From Collinsella aerofaciens (lineage in GTDB: Bacteria; Actinomycetota; Coriobacteriia; Coriobacteriales; Coriobacteriaceae), in the NCBI RefSeq assembly GCF_902364945.1, contig NZ_CABJFS010000004.1, positions 124,001 to 188,000 of the forward strand: 64,000 bases of DNA, in the 5' to 3' direction. The notes under the pieces are model-generated. The model searched no databases and was not told where the DNA came from. It saw nothing but the letters and a program-made list of their open reading frames with translations. Shown here one piece after another: positions 1-7,763 of this stretch. A program made the translations under genes and the position numbers. Positions within the stretch are counted from its first letter, which is position 1. Each line of letters starts with the position of its first letter.

Positions 1-1
1 G

Positions 2-1009
2 GACCGCAACGAGGTCCATGAGATCTATCGCGAGTGGCGCCGCGTGTTCGACCGTTATGATCCGCCGCGCAGCGCCGTTGCCGAGGCGTGGGTTCTGCCC
101 GAGCGCCAGTATCTCTACGCACGCCCCAGCGAGCTTGGCCAGACATTCAACTTTGAGTTCGCCAAGGCCACTTGGACCTATGATGACATGCACGCTGCAA
201 TCGAGAAGGGCTTGAAGGCGGCCATCGAATCCGATTCCGCCTCGACCTGGGTACTCTCCAACCACGACGTGCCGCGCGTGGCGACACGCTATGCCCTGCC
301 GCAAATCAAGGCGACGCGCTACCATCAGATTGCGCTCGACTGGCTCTTACGCGACGGGTCGTCTTATGACGAGGACCGTGAACTCGGCGAGCGCCGCGCG
401 CGGGCAGCCCTTTTGCTTGAGTTGGCGCTTCCGGGCTCGGCATACGTGTATCAGGGTGAGGAGCTCGGCCTTTTTGAGGTGGCTGACATCCCGTGGGCTG
501 CACTCGAAGATCCCACTGCGACCAATACGCACGGACCGAAGCGCGAGAAGGGGCGCGACGGCTGTCGTGTGCCCCTGCCGTGGGTGGCAGCGGACGATCC
601 CGCGCAGGGCGGATCGTTTGGGTTTTCACCGGCGGACGCCGATGCGGCGCCCCATCTGCCACAGCCTGCATGGTTTTCCGATTACGCTGCCGATAGGGAA
701 GAAGCGGACCCGGCATCGATGCTTGCGTTCTATCGCGACGCCCTCTGGCTGCGGCGCAAGCTGCGCGGGTGCGCCAACGATCTTGCGTGGCTCGATCTTG
801 ACGGGTGCACCGGCCTTGCGGATGGTGCCGAGGGCGCTGAGGGCGGCGTCATCGCCTATCGCCGCGACAACGGCTGGGCGTGTGTGACGAACTTCGGTGC
901 AGCACCCGTGGAGCTGCCGGCGGGTAGGGTCCTGCTCACCTCATCACCGCTTGCAGATGGCAGGCTCGCGCAGGACAGCTCTGCCTGGATCATGCTCGCT
1001 GAGTTGTAG
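2..1009 (+). CDS. GH13 alpha-glucosidase (oligo-1,6-glucosidase type), C-terminal part
   Basis: The reading frame is open from the first base, so the gene starts left of the window; about 335 C-terminal residues are present. The protein is a glycoside hydrolase family 13 enzyme expected to hydrolyse alpha-glucosidic links of malto- or isomalto-oligosaccharides in the cytoplasm. Visible family marks are NHDVPR (conserved region IV, with the transition-state-stabilising His-Asp) and YVYQGEELGL, typical of the alpha-glucosidase/oligo-1,6-glucosidase branch, followed by a C-terminal beta-domain. The catalytic nucleophile and acid/base would lie outside the window. Substrate specificity cannot be read from this fragment. 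It is followed by a tRNA pair on the same strand with its own promoter. Confidence 0.88.
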   Translation, partial: DRNEVHEIYREWRRVFDRYDPPRSAVAEAWVLPERQYLYARPSELGQTFNFEFAKATWTYDDMHAAIEKGLKAAIESDSASTWVLSNHDVPRVATRYALPQIKATRYHQIALDWLLRDGSSYDEDRELGERRARAALLLELALPGSAYVYQGEELGLFEVADIPWAALEDPTATNTHGPKREKGRDGCRVPLPWVAADDPAQGGSFGFSPADADAAPHLPQPAWFSDYAADREEADPASMLAFYRDALWLRRKLRGCANDLAWLDLDGCTGLADGAEGAEGGVIAYRRDNGWACVTNFGAAPVELPAGRVLLTSSPLADGRLAQDSSAWIMLAEL

Positions 1010-1110
1010 GGGGCCTCTTGCGGCGAGCTTGCGTTTGCCTACACCTTCCGTGGTGGCTGATGTCTTCGCGAGGTTCGCGAGGGCGTCGCAAAACTTTTCA
1101 AAAAAAGTTC

Positions 1111-1139
1111 TTGCATTTGGGTGGATCATCCCGTATATT
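1111..1139 (+). promoter_or_regulatory. Promoter of the tRNA-Gly/tRNA-Val pair
   Basis: TTGCAT and TATATT separated by exactly 17 bp, about a dozen bases ahead of the first tRNA. A strong sigma70-type match in the expected place. Confidence 0.75.
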
Positions 1140-1151
1140 AAATCCTCGCAG

Positions 1152-1224
1152 GCGGACATGGCTCAGTTGGTAGAGCACAACCTTGCCAAGGTTGGGGTCG
1201 CGGGTTCGAGCCCCGTTGTCCGCT
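1152..1224 (+). tRNA. tRNA-Gly (anticodon GCC)
   Basis: Cloverleaf folds by eye: acceptor stem GCGGACA/TGTCCGC, D arm GCTC/GAGC, anticodon stem CAACC/GGTTG with loop TTGCCAA giving anticodon GCC, and T arm GCGGG-TTCGAGC-CCCGT. The discriminator base is T, and CCA is encoded at 1225-1227. Confidence 0.96.
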
Positions 1225-1230
1225 CCATTT

Positions 1231-1302
1231 GGGCGTTTAGCTCAGGGGGAGAGCGCTTCCCTGACACGGAAGAGGTCAGAAGTTCAAATCTTCTAACGCC
1301 CA
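1231..1302 (+). tRNA. tRNA-Val (anticodon GAC)
   Basis: Acceptor stem GGGCGTT/AACGCCC, anticodon stem CTTCC/GGAAG around loop CTGACAC (anticodon GAC), T arm AGAAG-TTCAAAT-CTTCT. The discriminator is A and CCA is encoded at 1303-1305. It starts three bases after the CCA of tRNA-Gly, so both are probably cut from one transcript. Confidence 0.96.
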
Positions 1303-1313
1303 CCAAATGTTCG

Positions 1314-1350
1314 CAGCTCAGAGGCTATGTCCTCTGGGCTGTTTTGTTTT
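1314..1350 (+). terminator. Terminator of the tRNA operon
   Basis: An 11-bp stem, CAGCTCAGAGG with CCTCTGGGCTG (one G-T pair), a 6-base loop, then TTTTGTTTT. Confidence 0.85.
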
Positions 1351-1665
1351 GCCACCAAGCACGCCGCCAAATAAGCCGCCAAATATTGATCCAAGGTCTG
1401 TACGCGATGGTCTTCGCATCCCGTGGGGGCGCCGGCAGATTGCATGTGTCCTGGTCCATCGTGACCGCAACATGTTGGTCAAGCATAATCTTTTGGATTC
1501 TTTTGGCGTGAGCGGCTTGGTTTTGGTAGGATTTGTCAGCGGCTTGACTAAGGGGGTTTTATAACTGCCATGCAGGTAGCCGTGTTGGTAACGTTTTACC
1601 GACTTGTCAAATACCCCTCATTTTTAATGCGTCTGCAAAATGACCAATTGCTTTGACCTGCTGAA
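1351..1665. other. Intergenic stretch with no gene recognised
   Basis: Between the tRNA terminator and the nrdD promoter. Only short open frames without ribosome sites are present, and I see no RNA fold or repeat. From about 1600 the sequence becomes AT-rich, as expected just ahead of a promoter. Confidence 0.5.
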
Positions 1666-1713
1666 ACACTATATGTTGTGTTTGACCTAAAAAAAGAATA
1701 CAGGATATAGATG
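1666..1713 (+). promoter_or_regulatory. NrdR box pair overlapping the nrdD promoter
   Basis: ACACTATATGTTGTGT at 1666-1681 fits the NrdR box consensus (acaCwAtATaTwGtgt) almost perfectly. A weaker second box at 1698-1713 keeps the core CAGGATATAG, 16 bp after the first, the usual paired-box spacing of about three helical turns. A candidate -35, TTGACC (1682-1687), lies between the boxes, and a candidate -10, TATAGA (1706-1711), lies inside the second. NrdR binding here would block RNA polymerase, so the anaerobic reductase is probably repressed when dATP/ATP-loaded NrdR signals enough deoxynucleotides. nrdR itself is not in the window. Confidence 0.75.
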
Positions 1714-1938
1714 CTTCTTTGTCGTATGATAGATGGCGGACAGAGAACGAAGACCTTAACTGCCTCTTTTGAACGTGTCCTTGAACCGCTTGATTGGCTC
1801 TAGGGAATGTCCGCATGGAGGCTTATGGTTTATCGAGAACACAGATTGCGCGACGGCGCCGCAAGGCAGGGGCAGGCCCTGCCGGGCATCGTTTGGCTCT
1901 GAAGCGCAATGAGGCTACGACGCGAAAGAGGCAAGAGG

Positions 1939-4161
1939 ATGAAGATCATCAAGCGCAGCGGCACCGAGGTTGTCTTTGACATCGATAAGATCGTCAATGC
2001 CATCCGCGCCGCAAACTTGGAGGTCGAGGAGAGCTCTCGTCTTACCGACCGCCAGGTGGTTTATGCGGCGCAAAACGTCGCCGAGGCATGCGAGAACGCG
2101 GGCCACACCGTTTCGGTCGAGGAGATCCAGGATTTGGTCGAGGACGAGATCATGCGTCTCGACTGCTACGAGGTCGCCCGCCACTACATCATCTATCGCT
2201 ATGTTCAGAGCCTGAAGCGCCAGAAGAACACGACCGACGACAAGATTCTGTCGCTGATCGAGTGCAATAACGAAGAGGTCAAGCAGGAGAACTCTAACAA
2301 GAACCCGACCGTCAATTCCGTCCAGCGCGACTATATGGCCGGCGAGATTTCAAAGGATCTGACTCAGCGTGTGCTGCTGCCCCAGGAGATCGTGGATGCC
2401 CACAATGAGGGCCTGATCCACTTCCACGATTCTGACTACTTTGCCCAGCACATGCATAACTGCGACCTGGTGAACCTGGAGGACATGCTCCAGAACGGCA
2501 CCGTTATCTCGGGCACGCTGATCGAGAAGCCGCACAGCTTCTCGACTGCCTGCAACATCGCGACGCAGATTATCGCCCAGGTTGCTTCCTCCCAGTACGG
2601 CGGCCAGTCTATTTCGCTGACCCATCTTGCCCCGTTTGTTGAGGTGAGCCGTCAAAAGATTCGCGGCGAGGTTGCCCGCGAGCTCGAGGAGCTCGGTGTT
2701 TCGGCATCTGCCGAAAAGGTCCGTGAGGTCGTTGAGGACCGTCTGCGCGATGAGATCCGTCGCGGCGTCCAGACGATTCAGTATCAGGTCGTGACCCTTA
2801 TGACCACCAATGGCCAGGCGCCGTTCGTGACGGTCTTTATGTATCTCAATGAGGCCCGTACGCCCCAGGAGAAGCACGACCTTGCCATGATCGTGGAGGA
2901 GACGCTTCGTCAACGCTATGAGGGCGTTAAGAACGAAGCCGGTGTGTGGATTACCCCGGCATTCCCCAAGCTTATCTACGTGCTCGAGGACGATAACATT
3001 CGCGAGGATTCGCCGTACTTCTATCTGACCAAGCTCGCCGCCAAGTGCACCGCCAAGCGCATGGTGCCCGATTACATCTCCGAGAAGAAGATGCGCGAGC
3101 TCAAGCTGTCGAAGGGCGAGACCGCCGGCAACGGCGATTGCTACACCTGCATGGGTTGTCGCAGTTTCCTGACGCCCGACCGCTCGGGCAACGGCTTTAA
3201 CAATGTTGCCAACGCGCTGAACTATGACCCGACCAAACCTAAGTACTATGGCCGCTTTAACCAGGGTGTTGTGACCATCAACCTGCCCGATGTCGCGCTG
3301 AGCTCGCATCAGGACATGGACAAGTTCTGGAAGATCTTCGATGAGCGCCTTGAGCTGTGCCATCGTGCCCTGCTGTGCCGTCATGAGCGCCTGATGGGCA
3401 CGCTTTCGGATGCCGCGCCGATTCTTTGGCAGTACGGCGCCCTGGCGCGTCTGAAGAAGGGCGAGACGATCGATAAGCTGCTCGTGGGCGGCTATTCCAC
3501 CATCAGCCTGGGGTATGCCGGCCTGTATGAGTGCGTCAAGTACATGACGGGCCACAGCCACACCGAGAAGGAGGGCACGCCCTTTGCCATGGCAGTCATG
3601 CAGCGCATGAACGACAAGTGCGCCGAGTGGAAGGCCGAAAGCGATATTGACTTCTCGCTGTACGGTACCCCGCTTGAGTCGACGACCTACAAGTTCGCCA
3701 AGTGCCTGCAGCGTCGTTTTGGCATCATCCCGGGCGTGACGGACAAGGGCTACATCACCAACAGCTACCACGTCCACGTGTCCGAGGAGATCGACGCATT
3801 CGACAAGCTCAAGTTCGAGGGCATGTTCCAGCAGCTTTCGCCGGGCGGTGCCATCTCCTACGTCGAGGTTCCCAACATGCAGGACAACCTCAAGGCTGTC
3901 ATCCGCGTGATGCAGTATATCTACGACAACATCATGTACGCCGAGCTCAACACCAAGAGCGACTACTGCCAGGTGTGCGGCTACGATGGCGAGATCAAGA
4001 TTGTCGAGGATGACGGCAAGCTGGTGTGGGAGTGCCCCAGCTGCGGCAACCGCGACCAGGAGAAGATGAATGTCGCCCGTCGCACGTGCGGCTACATCGG
4101 TACCCAGTTCTGGAACCAGGGTCGAACCGAGGAGATCCGCGACCGCGTGCTGCATCTCTAA
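1939..4161 (+). CDS. nrdD: Anaerobic ribonucleoside-triphosphate reductase (class III)
   Basis: A glycyl-radical enzyme of about 740 residues that reduces ribonucleoside triphosphates to deoxynucleotides without oxygen. The N-terminal 90 residues form an ATP-cone (KRSGTEVVFDIDKIVNAI), the allosteric dATP/ATP site. The central part holds the catalytic barrel. Near the C-terminus is a zinc site made of CQVCG and CPSCG, then the radical loop RRTCGYIGTQFWNQG, with the glycine at about residue 718. The start is placed at ATG 1939, beginning MKIIKRSG and preceded by an AAAGAGG-type ribosome site; an upstream in-frame GTG/ATG would only add a basic, unconserved leader. The activating enzyme nrdG lies 426 bp downstream. 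Control by NrdR is indicated by the boxes upstream. Confidence 0.97.
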   Translation: MKIIKRSGTEVVFDIDKIVNAIRAANLEVEESSRLTDRQVVYAAQNVAEACENAGHTVSVEEIQDLVEDEIMRLDCYEVARHYIIYRYVQSLKRQKNTTDDKILSLIECNNEEVKQENSNKNPTVNSVQRDYMAGEISKDLTQRVLLPQEIVDAHNEGLIHFHDSDYFAQHMHNCDLVNLEDMLQNGTVISGTLIEKPHSFSTACNIATQIIAQVASSQYGGQSISLTHLAPFVEVSRQKIRGEVARELEELGVSASAEKVREVVEDRLRDEIRRGVQTIQYQVVTLMTTNGQAPFVTVFMYLNEARTPQEKHDLAMIVEETLRQRYEGVKNEAGVWITPAFPKLIYVLEDDNIREDSPYFYLTKLAAKCTAKRMVPDYISEKKMRELKLSKGETAGNGDCYTCMGCRSFLTPDRSGNGFNNVANALNYDPTKPKYYGRFNQGVVTINLPDVALSSHQDMDKFWKIFDERLELCHRALLCRHERLMGTLSDAAPILWQYGALARLKKGETIDKLLVGGYSTISLGYAGLYECVKYMTGHSHTEKEGTPFAMAVMQRMNDKCAEWKAESDIDFSLYGTPLESTTYKFAKCLQRRFGIIPGVTDKGYITNSYHVHVSEEIDAFDKLKFEGMFQQLSPGGAISYVEVPNMQDNLKAVIRVMQYIYDNIMYAELNTKSDYCQVCGYDGEIKIVEDDGKLVWECPSCGNRDQEKMNVARRTCGYIGTQFWNQGRTEEIRDRVLHL

Positions 4162-4172
4162 TAACCATCCCA

Positions 4173-4310
4173 GGCTGCCCCGTAGCGAGGCCCCGGACCT
4201 TTACTCGCTATTTCGGACAGTCCTGGCTCACGACGGAGGCGCCACTGGCGCCTCCTGTTCGTGCGGAACTCATATCGAGCAAAGGTCCGGGGCCTCGCTA
4301 CGGGGCAGCC
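4173..4310. repeat. 138-bp palindromic element between nrdD and nrdG
   Basis: A perfect 30-bp inverted repeat (4173-4202 with 4281-4310), extended inward to 35 bp by one G-T pair, encloses about 70 bp. In the middle sits a second palindrome: GGAGGCGCC/GGCGCCTCC around ACT at 4235-4255, flanked by CACGA/TCGTG. Nothing inside is coding. The design of long perfect terminal repeats with a nested hairpin suits a non-autonomous (MITE-like) or REP-like element. Alternatively it is an RNA structure that lowers read-through from nrdD to nrdG. There is no T-tract, so it is not a standard intrinsic terminator. Confidence 0.7.
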
Positions 4311-4375
4311 GAGCTGACGTAGCTGAGATGCAGCACACAGCCTGCTCACTCCTCGAAGTTCTTAGCGGAAATGAG

Positions 4376-4423
4376 TTGACTTGCAACAACGCTTTGCTTG
4401 CGATGGCGGTTGAGCTGCAACAA
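4376..4423 (+). promoter_or_regulatory. Direct repeats upstream of nrdG
   Basis: TTGACTTGCAACAA (4376-4389) and TTGAGCTGCAACAA (4410-4423) share 12 of 14 bases, with starts 34 bp apart. A possible -10, TATACT, lies at 4447-4452. They could be a paired operator, but no regulator can be assigned. Confidence 0.35.
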
Positions 4424-4488
4424 AGTTTTTATTGGACCTCGAACCCTATACTCGATGTTCGCTTTGTTCATTGAGTTACCCTTTGCAT

Positions 4489-4572
4489 GAGGCCGGGACA
4501 AATCGTCCCGCCCGCAGTTTCGCAGGCCGAAGGCCGAGAATGTTTGAGGACGGGATGATATGTCCCGGCCTC
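4489..4572 (+). promoter_or_regulatory. Long hairpin leader abutting the nrdG ribosome site
   Basis: GAGGCCGGGACA (4489-4500) pairs with TGTCCCGGCCTC (4561-4572). After one A-A mismatch, ATCGTCCCG (4502-4510) pairs with CGGGATGAT (4551-4559), giving a 22-bp rod closed by a 40-base loop with a small GGCC-GAA-GGCC hairpin. The 3' arm ends two bases before the GGGAGA ribosome site of nrdG. That position suggests an RNA stabiliser or a translational control element. It matches no riboswitch class I know. Confidence 0.6.
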
Positions 4573-4587
4573 CCGGGAGAGTTACCT

Positions 4588-5169
4588 ATGAACTACGCGA
4601 ACATTAAGTATTTCGACATTGCTGATGGGGAAGGCGTTCGTACTTCTCTGTTTGTGAGTGGGTGCCGTCGTGGGTGCAAGAACTGCTTTAACTCTGTCGC
4701 GTGGGACTTTGCTGCGGGCGAGCCGTTCGATCGCGCCGTCGAGGATAAGATTATCGAGAGCCTCGACCATCCCTTTATTGATGGCCTGACGATTCTGGGC
4801 GGGGAGCCCATGGAGCCCGAGAATCAGGCTGGGCTCGTTGATTTTGTCGAGCGTGTTCGCGCGGCCTATCCAGTGGGGTCGGGGAAGACTATTTGGTGCT
4901 TTACTGGCGACGTACTCGAGGAGCTTATGCCGGGCGGTCGTCATCATACCGAGGTGACGGACCGCATCCTTGCCTGCCTCGACATGTTGGTGGACGGCCC
5001 GTTTGTTCAGGACCTGTACGATATCACGCTGCGCTTTAGGGGCTCGAGCAACCAGCGCGTGATCGATATGAACGCTACGCGCGCCCGTGCTGAGCGCGAG
5101 GGCGTTGCGCTTTGTGATGCGGTTGAACTTTGGCGTGATGATCCGGTCTATTCGACCCATACTATGTAG
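4588..5169 (+). CDS. nrdG: Anaerobic ribonucleotide reductase activating protein
   Basis: A radical SAM activase of 193 residues that cleaves S-adenosylmethionine to install the glycyl radical on NrdD. The [4Fe-4S] motif is SGCRRGCKNCFN, with cysteines at 26, 30 and 33 (C-x3-C-x2-C), and LGGEPMEPEN is the usual GGEP SAM-binding motif. The start is ATG 4588 (MNYANIKYFD), after GGGAGA with a 7-base gap. The same frame is open for another 150 bases upstream, but that part is the structured leader and has no ribosome site. Same strand as nrdD, probably with separate expression control because of the two palindromic sequences between them. Confidence 0.95.
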   Translation: MNYANIKYFDIADGEGVRTSLFVSGCRRGCKNCFNSVAWDFAAGEPFDRAVEDKIIESLDHPFIDGLTILGGEPMEPENQAGLVDFVERVRAAYPVGSGKTIWCFTGDVLEELMPGGRHHTEVTDRILACLDMLVDGPFVQDLYDITLRFRGSSNQRVIDMNATRARAEREGVALCDAVELWRDDPVYSTHTM

Positions 5170-5235
5170 CTGACAGAGGTTGCGTGCCGGCGTGGTACCA
5201 TAGCGCGAACGCGAAATCGAAAAAGTGAGGCCCAG

Positions 5236-5793
5236 ATGGTCGATCAGGAAAAAGTCGAGACTGCCATTAAGCTGCTGCTTGAAGGTATAGGCGAGGACCC
5301 AACTCGTGAGGGCCTGCTGGAGACTCCGGCACGCGTCGCCCGTATGTATGGCGAGATTGCCGGCGGTATGGACCAGAGTGCCGAGGAGCACCTGTCCAAA
5401 ACTTTTGCCGTCGCTTCGAACGATTTGGTTATCGAGCGCGACATTACGTTTTACTCGCTGTGCGAGCACCATCTGCTGCCGTTTTATGGCAAGGCCGCCA
5501 TTGGTTATATCCCTAACGGTCGCGTGGCAGGTCTGTCTAAGCTTGCTCGCACGGTTGAGGTCTATGCCCGTCGTCTGCAGCTGCAGGAGCAGCTGTGCGC
5601 ACAGGTTGCCGATGCCCTCATGGAATATCTTGCTCCCCAAGGGGCGATTGTGCTGATGGAAGCCGAGCACATGTGCATGACCATGCGCGGCGTGCAAAAG
5701 CCCGGCACCAAGACCGTGACGCTCGCTCGCCGCGGCGTCTTTGAGACCGATCCCGCGCTCGAGGAGCGGTTCTTTAGGATGCTGGGCCGCTAA
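5236..5793 (+). CDS. folE: GTP cyclohydrolase I
   Basis: Converts GTP to dihydroneopterin triphosphate and formate, the first step of folate synthesis. At 185 residues it has the normal length. Zinc ligands are C76 and H79 in [12 protein letters not shown], plus C147 in [20 protein letters not shown] is the second family signature. GTGAGG precedes the ATG by 5 bases. It opens a short folate operon: the HD-domain gene starts 2 bases after its stop, and folB follows. Confidence 0.96.
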   Translation: MVDQEKVETAIKLLLEGIGEDPTREGLLETPARVARMYGEIAGGMDQSAEEHLSKTFAVASNDLVIERDITFYSLCEHHLLPFYGKAAIGYIPNGRVAGLSKLARTVEVYARRLQLQEQLCAQVADALMEYLAPQGAIVLMEAEHMCMTMRGVQKPGTKTVTLARRGVFETDPALEERFFRMLGR

Positions 5794-5795
5794 CC

Positions 5796-6377
5796 ATGAG
5801 AGTCGTCAACGACTTTACATCGAAGACCGATGAGGGGACGCCGCGTCGCGGCTTTATGGCTTCGGGCCTGACTCCTTTTGGCGCCATGCCTCGCATTGAT
5901 TACATTTGTGCCAACGGGCTGTTCCGGCGGCACCTGGGCAACATTGCACAGTTGGAATCGGGGCGCATCTTCTGCCGCCACGGTATTGACCATCTGCTGG
6001 ATGTCGCGCGTATTATGTGGATTAAGAATCTCGAGGAGCAGCTCGAATTTGACCGCGAGGTTGTCTACGCCACGGCACTTCTTCACGATATCGGCAAAGA
6101 TGAACAGTATGAATCGGGTATATCCCATGATGTTGCAAGCGAGCGCGTCGCTGATGCAATTCTCGGCGGCATGCCCGATGACGTGGCGTTTGAGTCGGCC
6201 GATGCCGCAGCCATTAAGACGGCCATTCTGGGCCATCGAAAGCTGCGCGTGAACAGCCAACCGCTTGAGCGTCTGCTCTATGCGGCCGACAAGGCCTCGC
6301 GCGCCTGCTTCGCATGCCCCGCGCGCAATGCTTGCAACTGGAGCGATGATAAAAAGAACCTGTCGATTCGCGTGTAG
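5796..6377 (+). CDS. HD-domain phosphohydrolase in the folate operon
   Basis: A protein of 193 residues with an HD metal-dependent phosphohydrolase fold. RHGIDHLLDV (about 61-70) gives the first histidine, ALLHDIGKDE (about 94-103) the central His-Asp pair, and GHRKL a later ligand region. The C-terminal tail CFACPARNACNW carries three cysteines that could bind a metal. Between folE and folB it could remove phosphate from dihydroneopterin triphosphate, a step often unassigned in bacteria; this is inference from position. Translation is probably coupled to folE, since only 2 bases separate them and the ribosome site is weak. A generic (p)ppGpp- or nucleotide-hydrolase role is the alternative. 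Confidence 0.75.
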   Translation: MRVVNDFTSKTDEGTPRRGFMASGLTPFGAMPRIDYICANGLFRRHLGNIAQLESGRIFCRHGIDHLLDVARIMWIKNLEEQLEFDREVVYATALLHDIGKDEQYESGISHDVASERVADAILGGMPDDVAFESADAAAIKTAILGHRKLRVNSQPLERLLYAADKASRACFACPARNACNWSDDKKNLSIRV

Positions 6378-6420
6378 TTAGTTTGCGCGGTCGGGGTTCT
6401 AAACGAAGGAGACGATCGCG

Positions 6421-6906
6421 ATGAGTAACAAAAAGCTGCCCGAGAATGCAACCAAGACTGAAGGCGCCGAGCTCGCCCGCCGTGGCAGGGGCGAAATATC
6501 CACCGCAACGGCGGTGCCCCACGTGAGCTATGACGATCTGCGCCATGCCGACCGTATTGTCATTGACGGGCTTGAGGTTTTTGCCAACCATGGTGTGTAT
6601 CCCGAGGAGAACGCGCTGGGCCAGAAGTTCATCGTGTCCTTGGTGCTCTATGCCGACCTGCGCGCTGCGGGGGAGCACGATAACCTGGACGCCTCGATTG
6701 ACTACGGCTCGGTGTGCCACGATGTCGATGGCTATCTGCGCGAGCATACGTTTAAGCTCATCGAGGCGGCAGCTGAGGGTACGGCCCAGATGCTGCTGCG
6801 CCGTTATCCCTCGCTGCTTGGTGTGCGCATCAAGCTCGATAAGCCTTGGGCGCCCGTCGGTCTTCCCCTGGCAAGCTGCGGTGTCGAGATCGAGCGCGTG
6901 CGCTAA
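6421..6906 (+). CDS. folB: Dihydroneopterin aldolase
   Basis: Cleaves 7,8-dihydroneopterin to 6-hydroxymethyl-dihydropterin and glycolaldehyde. The aldolase domain starts near residue 42 with RIVIDGLEVFANHGVYPEE, which holds the conserved NHGV.xxE active-site segment. DYGSVCHDV and the C-terminal DKPWAP are also typical. The enzyme usually has about 120 residues, so the first 40 or so are an extra, polar, poorly ordered extension. AAGGAG stands 9 bases before ATG 6421, which supports the long form. Third gene of the folE group; folP and folK are not adjacent. Confidence 0.92.
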   Translation: MSNKKLPENATKTEGAELARRGRGEISTATAVPHVSYDDLRHADRIVIDGLEVFANHGVYPEENALGQKFIVSLVLYADLRAAGEHDNLDASIDYGSVCHDVDGYLREHTFKLIEAAAEGTAQMLLRRYPSLLGVRIKLDKPWAPVGLPLASCGVEIERVR

Positions 6907-6912
6907 CCGGTA

Positions 6913-7689
6913 CTAATATGTCTCTATGGGTGGCTGCTTGAGCCGCTGGGACAGTGCTCTATTGTTGGGGCAGTATGTGTCGAGCAGGACGTGGAACCGC
7001 TGGTTGTGGCTTGGCTCGAGCAAGTGGACGAGCTCGTGGGCGACAACCATGTCGAGGCATTCGATGGGATAGGCGGCAAGTTCGCGTGCGATGCGAATGG
7101 CTCCGGTCTTGGGCGTGCATGATCCCCAGCGCGTTTTCATGCCGCGCACGGAAACGCGGGATACGGCGACACCCATTGCGATTTCGTATGCGTGCACCAT
7201 ATCACGCAGCGCCGATGTGACTTCGGACGTATAGAGCTGGTCGATATGGACTTGGAGCTCGTTGGACGTTAGGCCGTCGAGGATTGCGCACCGCTTGGCC
7301 TGTGGGCCTTCGTCCGATTCGTCGGTACCCATAAAACTTGCGAAGGTAGCCTGCTTGGGCCGCGGCGCGGGGGGCTCAAAGTTGTGGTCGAGTGCATCCT
7401 GAACGGTGATGGGTTTGCCCCAAAGCGCAATGATAGACGAGGGACCGAGCGGCTCTCGCGTCGTCGCCTGACGTTGCTCGCGTTGGACAAGTCGTCTGAT
7501 AATCCAGGCACTGTTGCGCTTCACAAACGCTTCGATACGCTCGCGGCTGGCGCCGAGCGGTGCGCTGGCGTGGACCTCGCCGCTCGATGTGACGCGTAGG
7601 TTGAAGTTCTTGACGCGCTTTTTGGTAACGACGACGGGGATGGGCGTCCCATCCGGTCGGGATACGGAAATCGTAAACTGCTGCGTCAA
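6913..7689 (-). CDS. YgjP-like zinc metallopeptidase
   Basis: A protein of about 258 residues of the YgjP/WLM (M48-related) metallopeptidase family, probably cytoplasmic. The zinc motif is HELVHLLEPSHNQRF, near residue 218: HExxH with a third histidine six residues later, as in YgjP. RGMKTRWGSC just before it is also conserved. The N-terminal beta-rich part (VVVTKKRVKNFNLRV) is characteristic of the family. I chose TTG at 7689 because GAAGGA lies 6 bases upstream. An ATG at 7722 would add 11 residues but has no ribosome site. Convergent with folB, with only 6 bases between stops. The physiological substrate is unknown. Confidence 0.82.
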   Translation of the reverse strand: MTQQFTISVSRPDGTPIPVVVTKKRVKNFNLRVTSSGEVHASAPLGASRERIEAFVKRNSAWIIRRLVQREQRQATTREPLGPSSIIALWGKPITVQDALDHNFEPPAPRPKQATFASFMGTDESDEGPQAKRCAILDGLTSNELQVHIDQLYTSEVTSALRDMVHAYEIAMGVAVSRVSVRGMKTRWGSCTPKTGAIRIARELAAYPIECLDMVVAHELVHLLEPSHNQRFHVLLDTYCPNNRALSQRLKQPPIETY

Positions 7690-7763
7690 AAGCGGTCCTT
7701 CAGATTGGGGACGGGGCCGCATGTCGACCGTTCGGCATGCCGGCCCGCTCAAGGGATGTGAAA

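Noticed and set aside
897-1511. Open frame running through the tRNA pair
   Set aside because: It crosses two tRNA genes and a terminator, so it cannot be a real coding region.
2350-4155. A 601-codon open frame antisense to nrdD
   Set aside because: Same reason; its composition is typical of the reverse of a highly expressed GC-rich gene, with no motif.
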